Assembly (NCBI GenBank): GCA_021464245.1
Contig: JADCRB010000089.1
Coordinates: 1 to 64,000, forward strand
From: Carallia brachiata
Lineage: Eukaryota; Streptophyta; Magnoliopsida; Malpighiales; Rhizophoraceae
Reading direction: 5' to 3'
Length of the DNA stretch: 64,000 bases
The translations under genes were made by a program, and so were the position numbers. This document shows positions 57,989-64,000 of this stretch, piece by piece. Below the pieces are notes generated by a model that searched no databases, was not told the origin of the DNA, and was given only the letters and a program-made list of their open reading frames with translations. Each line of letters begins with the position of its first letter. Positions within the stretch are counted from its first letter, which is position 1.

Positions 57989-58747
57989 TCACTCCTCCTC
58001 ATCACTCTCGTCGCTAAAGTAACTGGCTTTCTTTGCCTTCTTCTGCTCCGCTTCCTTTCCTCCTCCTCCGGCGCCTCCCAACAGCCGCTCGTCCGCTCTT
58101 CCGTCCACCACCGAAGCCCAGTTGTCCTCTTCAAACGCCTCCGCAGTATCCCCCAAATCCTCTTCCCTCCTACCCTGCTGCGCCCCGCCGCCGCCTCCTC
58201 CTCTCCGTTCCCGCTTGGCCACCGGCCTTTCTCTGGGTCCCAGCTGGTTCTTGGGACACTCGTAAGACATATGCCCGCTCTCCCCGCACTCGTAGCACCT
58301 ACTCTTGTCCTTGTAAACCCGTTTCCTGATGAACTCCGCGGCCCGGCCGTTGTCCACGGCGATGGATACGGAGATGGTGCGGCCGTTTAGGATCTTCCGG
58401 TCCATCTGGCGGGCGGCCGAGACGGCGTCGTTACGGGAGACGAATTGTACGAAGGCGACGCCGCGGGACTGGCGGGAGGCGCGGTCCTTGAGGACGGTGA
58501 CACGGGCGATCTTGCCGAATGTGGAGAAGAGAGTGTGGAGGTCGGAGTTGGTGAGGGAGTAGTCGAGGTTGGAGACGTAGACGGTGGACTTGGAGGGGGC
58601 TAAGCCTCCAGAACCGCCGCCGGATTTAGGGTTTAATTTGGCGGCGGAGGCGGACGACGACGGTGGGTGTGATGTGGTGGAGGCGGAGGCATAGCGGTAA
58701 TAGAAAGTCTCATCTTCGTCGCTGTCGCTGTTGTTCTTCCGCCCCAT
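57989..58747 (-). CDS. U11/U12-31K: U11/U12 snRNP 31 kDa protein homologue
   Basis: A protein of the minor (U12-type) spliceosome, needed in plants for correct removal of U12 introns and normal growth; it acts in the nucleus on the U11/U12 di-snRNP. A single exon of 252 codons starts [19 protein letters not shown], the family's N-terminus. The RRM covers residues 55-131 with RNP2 VYVSNL and RNP1 RGVAFVQF, followed by the zinc knuckle [14 protein letters not shown] (151-164) and [10 protein letters not shown]. The C-terminus is Gly-rich, then acidic, ending [11 protein letters not shown]. The gene is unusually GC-rich for this window, and its plus-strand frames are shadows. The frame is intact. 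Confidence 0.95.
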   Translation of the reverse strand: MGRKNNSDSDEDETFYYRYASASTTSHPPSSSASAAKLNPKSGGGSGGLAPSKSTVYVSNLDYSLTNSDLHTLFSTFGKIARVTVLKDRASRQSRGVAFVQFVSRNDAVSAARQMDRKILNGRTISVSIAVDNGRAAEFIRKRVYKDKSRCYECGESGHMSYECPKNQLGPRERPVAKRERRGGGGGGAQQGRREEDLGDTAEAFEEDNWASVVDGRADERLLGGAGGGGKEAEQKKAKKASYFSDESDEEE

Positions 58748-58929
58748 CCCACTGAAAATTGATTCCCTTTTTTTTTTTAATTCGCTCTTCTCGCTTTATA
58801 ACTTATAATAAGAAGGTATAATTAGTAACTTATTAATTAAAAATTTCAGCTAGACCTCTAAAAGAACTTAAAAATTTCAGCTAGTTGGTTTGAGTCATAG
58901 CTCAAATATGTTTTTGGATTAAATTTTTT

Positions 58930-59770
58930 TTTTTTTTTAGTCCGGAAGTTGCTATCGTCGTCGAAGCGCTTTCTAGTGTGTGCTTGCCCAGTGGAGCTTG
59001 GTCGGTCCCCAATGGCCGTTTTACTCCCCTCGTGGAGCTTTGTTGGCCCTTAGTGGCTAGTTTTAATTGTTTTCATTCGATTTTGTTGCTTGGTTCATCT
59101 TCCTTCAAGGTGAGGGTGGGCGCTGGTTTCGGCTTTACTGGGGTGTTGCTATGTGCTGTGCTTTGGTGGTCCTCAGGGTTCGTGTGAGTGCTCTCCTGCC
59201 TCCCCCGATCGTGTTTTCGTTTGGCGCAGGGGTGGGGGAGGTGGCTCTTTTTGAGATACAAGTGGGGCTGTGTATACCTCATGTGGGATTCGCCCTGAGT
59301 GGTCTAATGGTGCAAATGGTTCGATGGTCCTTGGGGTTGCGGTTTCAAGTCTTGGAAGCGACAGCGGCTTGGTGGTGTGGCTGGTTTCTGAGTGTTTCTG
59401 GTCAGATTTGTGGCAGATTCCAGCATGTCTTAGTCCCGTGTAGCCGTTTGGCGATGTTGGCTGTTTCGGCCGTTCGGCTTATACCGACTTTTGTCGGTGT
59501 CGGCGTCCTCGCCTGCGGGGGCAGCTGTGGAGCCGTTTGTCTATTTGTTGTCCACTAGCCTATGGGCCTTCTGTTTGGCCTTAGGTTACTGTTGTTGTTG
59601 TTCAAACCCTTTACTGATCCTTATAGGCTGTTGGGCCGCTTGTTGTCTATTGGACCTCTGTGTATAGTCTTTTTTTTTGGACCCTCCTTGTGCACTAGTG
59701 CTGTTTTTACGGCTTAGTTATATATATCTATCTTTGTTGTTGGTCAAAGAGATTAATGTCTCTTTTTTTT
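58930..59770 (+). other. GC/GT-rich block of unknown origin
   Basis: A sharp island of higher GC between AT-rich flanks, starting after a T tract (58927-58939) and ending in TTAATGTCTCTTTTTTTTA. Strand asymmetry is strong, with much more G and T on the plus strand. A long open frame (59067-59558) is Val/Leu/Cys/Gly-rich and looks compositional. The T-rich end and the nearby LINE remnant suggest non-LTR transposon sequence, but I recognise no domain. Confidence 0.4.
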
Positions 59771-60079
59771 ATTCGAAATTCGATTACCAGTTACTACCGC
59801 CATGATTCGAATGACAAATTAGATTTAGTTAATATCAACTCAACTCACTCGAGGATGTCAAAGTTTTCAATGAAATAAAGAGTGTTACTATGTGATTATA
59901 AATTAAAAATATGCATATAGACACATAATTTATCACGATGTACAATAATATATATATTAATATATATATATATTATTTTGACGGTGTCTAACCTACATTT
60001 ACCAAATCATTCCCTCAAATAAAACGATAGAAAACTACTTGGCAATATTTTTGTTTATGTGCCTTTTTGTTTTTTTTAA

Positions 60080-60560
60080 CTGTTTCAGTGGCTATTAGAG
60101 TTGAGCTGTAAGCTATTTATGTGACTTTACTCGTGGTCTAGGAAAAAGGATATGGAAAGGTTATTGTTGAAATGGATTTGTTGCTCGCCTTGCATATTAT
60201 CGCTAAGCAATATTGGAATTTGAACAATTATATCAAAATTTTCTAATTTCATTAACATCATTAGGAATGTCTCTTAACTCTTAAGAGACATCATATTTTG
60301 GGAGAAAAAAATGAGTGTGCAGATTATTTGGCCAAAGTTGGGGTAACAAGTGAAGCATTTCTTTTTTTTTTTTTGAAGGTATGAGTGAAGAATTTCTTAA
60401 GTTGTGGGATAATGCTTCGTCTAGCTTAGATAAATGCTTCTAGTTGACACTTGACATTGTGGGCGTGGCTCTGCTAGGGGCAGTTAATTTTAGCATTTGT
60501 TTTTTCGTCTGTGTTTTACACTTTGTTAATACATATATACTTTTTGGGCCGGAGAGATGA
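60080..60560 (+). pseudogene. LINE RNase H remnant
   Basis: The plus strand carries KGYGKVIVEMDLLLALHII and, after frame breaks, EKNECADYLAKVGVTSE. These match the end of the RNase H domain that closes ORF2 in plant LINEs (the usual pattern is R-E-x-N-x-x-A-D-x-L-A-K). A typical short tail, LKLWDNASSSLDKCF, and a stop follow. A small T-rich insertion near 60360-60380 is flanked by near copies of GTGAAGMATTTCTT. Confidence 0.65.
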
Positions 60561-60562
60561 AT

Positions 60563-60830
60563 CTTAGGTCCGTTTGTTTGCTATAAAATAACTTACATTT
60601 GTAAAATATTTGCAGTGAAAATAATGATTTTTCTTTGTCACTTACTTATAGCACAGTTTGTGTTTTCCCTGAAAATAACTTCAACTCTACAAAAGGAGAA
60701 GTTATTTTACCTGAAAATCTGAAAATTTTCTCTAAATTTTACCTATGTAAAATATTTTTCGTGAAACAAACGTCGGAAAACCTGTAAAATTTTTTCCTAT
60801 AAATATTTACAGGAAAAAACACACCCTAAA
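60563..60830. mobile_element. Probable MITE
   Basis: The left end CTTAGGTCCGTTTGTTTGC and the reverse complement of the right end TTTAGGGTGTGTTTTTTCC are alike. Inside, TTTGTAAAATATTT and CTATGTAAAATATTTTTCGTG-like blocks recur in both orientations. The length of about 268 bp and the lack of coding sequence fit a MITE. Superfamily is not assigned. Confidence 0.5.
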
Positions 60831-62300
60831 TAATCTCTTCTTTTTTCTTCTTTCAAATATAATGTTAAAAAAAAAAGAAAAAAAAAGAGACGAGTTCAAA
60901 CACGGAACATTATATGAGACACACATGACTCAGATTAATTGGCAATATTTATTAAATTACATGGGAGACACAAAAGCAATTGGCTAATTGCATTTATATT
61001 ATTTTTTTAAATAAATAAATGTAAAATTAAAAATATTACTTTACCATTTTTTTATATCTACATGTATTTCAATAAAGGTTGCTAGTTGCTGCATGTTGCT
61101 CCTAAAAGAAAGGAGCATGTTTGAGACTTGAACATTTAGTTAACAGAGTAGGAAGTACATCCATTTTTTTTGTTAGGTCCATGCTTAGAATAAAAAAACT
61201 AAGCATAAATAAAAGAGTTATGACAAATTGACAATTAAGAGTATTAATTTAAGACGTATCAAACATGTAATTTTGAGCGTTGATTTATAAATTCGATCAA
61301 CGATTTGTTTAGTATGTCACTAAAAAATAATTAAAATATTCATGTGGCAACTGAATATTCATTTGGGAATTAGGCAATAAAATATCCCTCCTCCATTCAT
61401 TTGGAAAAAGAAAAATGTATGTGAAATTCAACGTCAAATTCCTGTAACATTGCAACAAAATAGAACTCATCTCATAAAGTTGACAATCTGAAATTCAACT
61501 CAACTCATTTTGGAAGAGAAAAAAAAACAAATAAAAAATGACTCAGAAATTTCGTTAAAATTAATCATATTAAAATTAATGTAACTAATATGACCAAAAA
61601 AAAAAAATGTAACGAAATAATTTTTAACTCACACATAAATTCCACTGCTTATTCTGGTATATATTTTTATGTGCCAACAAAAATGACATAGATAGATGTA
61701 ATTTAATTAATATTTCTTCTTATTATTCAGCATTACTCACACTCAAATTTAATTATGGATTACTGAGCAAAAGAAATGTTTCATTACATTAGAACAATAA
61801 ATTTGATATGTCACTAACGTGCAATAGTCACGAAAAAAAAAAGGTTAGAGCTTTGAGACGAAGGTCTTGAAATTGGAATTTTAGTTGAAACTAGTGTATT
61901 TGGCTTGAGAAAAATTGATGAGAAAAGAAAATAATCTAGATAAATGAAAACTATAGAAAACAACAATGAGAAAGAAATTTATAAAAAAAATTTGTGAGAA
62001 AAAAAATTATTTAAATAAATAAAAAATATATAAAAATGATAAAAAATAACGTAAATAATAATTTTCTTATTTCTGCAATTCTTTTTCCTTGTTTTCACAC
62101 AAGCAAAACGAACAAACAAAACATTTGACATATCTATATTACACGAACATGAAGATTAATTATACATATATGATCCGATAATTAATTGTAACAACTATTT
62201 TTTGAATATAATTTTTATTGACCACCATTTTTTATAGTTTAATGGTAAACACCAAATATTATTAAACCATAGCTTTTAAATTTAAGTACTACGGACAATG
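60831..62300. other. AT-rich spacer
   Basis: No gene recognised. The patch 61880-62115 starts GTGTATTTGGCTTGAG and ends CACACAAGCAAAACGAAC, which could be the ends of another old MITE. Confidence 0.5.
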
Positions 62301-62689
62301 AACTAAACTTACCTTTATCCTAATGCTAAAGTATGCGGTAACATCCAGATTTCATTCCTATGACACAACCTTTGCTCCAAAAAGAAAAGAATTATCCTTC
62401 CACAAAAAAAAAAAGAAAAAGAAAAAAGGGAAGCAACGGGTCCAAAATTCGGAAGATCAGGCTGGTAAAATTACCAACCGTAAGATTTGTGAAATTAAAA
62501 AACAGAAAGGGCAAAAGCTGTCGATTAAATTAGTTTAGGAGTCAGAAACAAACAAACATTGCCATGGTCTGGTTGGTTTTGTCTCTGTATGCCGGAGGAC
62601 CTGACAGTAACATTATCAGCACAAGCCTCAATCGAGACTTGTAAGAAACTAGAGAGAGAGAGAGAGAAAGACTGAGATATGGTTCCACT

Positions 62690-64000
62690 CTTTTTTTTTT
62701 TTTTTTAATGTTAATCTCAAATAAATATTTGCAAAAACCCAGATAATCTCGAAGGAAAGTTTGAGGAACAAGGAAGAAAAAAACACAAGCACCGATCAAG
62801 AACCTGCAAAGACTACTATGCTCCTCCTCTCCTTCATCCTCTTATCCTTCTTCTTCTTCTTCTAGGGCTTCATGTAAGTAATTCCCATTTCCCTTTTCTT
62901 AATCCTTTGATTGGTTCTTGAGTTTTAAGATCATAATGGGAATTTTGTGAAGTTGGTCTTGTTCTTCTTGTGATTATCGGGTGGGTGTCGGTTTAATTGA
63001 TTGCCTGTTGTTTTCTTTTACTGCTATTGGTTTTTTCTTGGCTTCTTGCTTCTGTGGCAAATATTCTTAGGAAAATTGCTTAACAAGAATAAACATCCCC
63101 ATTACATTAACCCAAGTAGAGAACTATTTTAGTGTGTTCATTGGTTTGTGTTCGGAATTGGGTGGGGAAATTGTTTTCTCCACCTCTGCGTGGTATCAGC
63201 TGAATCACATAAAGAACAATCATGAGTTCTTGACACTCCCACTCCATCACTTTAATTTGGTTATTTTGAAGCAAAACCCGACTTGGATCGTTTATCATTT
63301 GTCAAAATGCTTCTGTGATGGAGTACACATGGAAATTGACAATGTAACAGCGTACGAGGTCATGAATTGGAATTGTAGTTAAGATGATGAAGTGAATTGC
63401 TCTCGATGAATGCAAGATGTTGGATGGGGGATCCTTGGGCAGAATGTTTTTATAAGATATGAAATATAAGTAGTTTTATTTTTTACATGGCACATTAGGG
63501 GTCTAAGTATTTTCTATTCCCATGATCAACAGGAAAGGCCAAGGAATTTCTTTCAGAAGAAAAAATTGAGATGTTGTGCGAGTTTTATTGTTATCTGTCT
63601 TTTTGCTTTTGTGCGACAATTAAAAGGCCCTTCACCCTGGGGACATGAAAGAGATTGGATCCTGTGTGGCTTGAAGTTGTATTCTCCGCATAAGGATTTC
63701 TGCCTTTGCTTCATGAACCATGTTTCATAGCTAAATTTTCTTTTAGTTCTTCCTTGAAGCTTTGTAGATGATCTGATTTGATGCAAATTTTGAATGTTAT
63801 CACAATGCTGGAGTGATAATTTGGGACACATGTAGAGGTTGCGAAAAGATATTGTTGTTATAGGCTTGCAAAAAGTATGGCAATGAATTAAACCAAAGAT
63901 GTTACATTGATATGTATGTAAATTCAATTATGTATGTACTATTGCTGCCTTTGACAATTTGGATTAACTGACGTATGATTGTTGTTAATTTGGAAGCAGT
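62690..64000 (+). other. Probable 5' exon and first intron of a gene leaving the window
   Basis: A C/T-rich segment (62815-62872) with ATGCTCCTCC followed by Leu/Phe codons to a TAG is succeeded by GGGCTTCAT and a strong donor GTAAGTAA at 62873. This looks like an untranslated leader exon with a short upstream ORF, with the rest up to 64000 as intron. An AG near 63999 may be close to the next exon. The AGAGAGAGAG run at 62651 is also leader-like. The coding part is beyond the edge, so the product is unknown. Confidence 0.35.

Noticed and set aside
58033..58562. Plus-strand frames opposite U11/U12-31K
   Set aside because: Shadows of a clearly conserved minus-strand gene.
59067..59558. 163-codon frame in the GC-rich block
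   Set aside because: Hydrophobic, Cys/Val/Gly-biased by G/T-rich composition; no start context or recognised domain.

Overview
The window is nuclear DNA from a flowering plant, most likely a eudicot. The signs are intron-rich genes with plant families (RZ-1-type RNA-binding protein, VPS24, SCPL carboxypeptidase, U11/U12-31K), an intron-containing tRNA-Tyr, very AT-rich spacers and a heavy load of plant transposons. The species cannot be told from the sequence.

The left third (1-17334) is transposon territory. Positions 1-4965 hold a decayed plant LINE. Its 5' half (ORF1 and the start of the endonuclease) reads on the minus strand and its 3' half (reverse transcriptase) on the plus strand, the arrangement expected from a 5' inversion. 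After an AT-rich gap comes a 10.8-kb Ty3/gypsy element of the Tat type on the minus strand (6534-17334). It has two nearly identical LTRs of about 940 bp, PBS and PPT, gag, protease, RT, RNase H, a second archaeal-type RNase H and integrase. Between the integrase and the 3' LTR, where a retrovirus has env, it carries an extra ORF with a WUSCHEL-type homeodomain, a WUS-box and, one frame away, an EAR repression motif. This is the most unusual thing in the window.

The middle and right hold a sparse set of host genes: an RZ-1-like RRM/CCHC protein (24528-28741, minus), tRNA-Tyr (33841-33924, minus), a small DUF4050 protein (39656-42201, plus), the ESCRT-III subunit VPS24 (44353-48401, plus), a serine carboxypeptidase (50920-54913, plus) and the minor-spliceosome protein U11/U12-31K (57989-58747, minus). 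A probable 5' exon of another gene sits at the right edge. The genes do not form an operon or a pathway. Two are linked to RNA processing, one to endosomal sorting and one to vacuolar or secreted proteolysis.

Between them lie a 2.36-kb LTR element without recognisable coding sequence (35081-37438), a foldback element with a duplicated arm and a relative of it, two SINEs inside introns, a LINE RNase H remnant and a probable MITE.

Single-base losses, mostly in short homopolymers, break both the retrotransposon and the otherwise healthy carboxypeptidase gene. Some of the apparent gene damage may therefore be assembly error.
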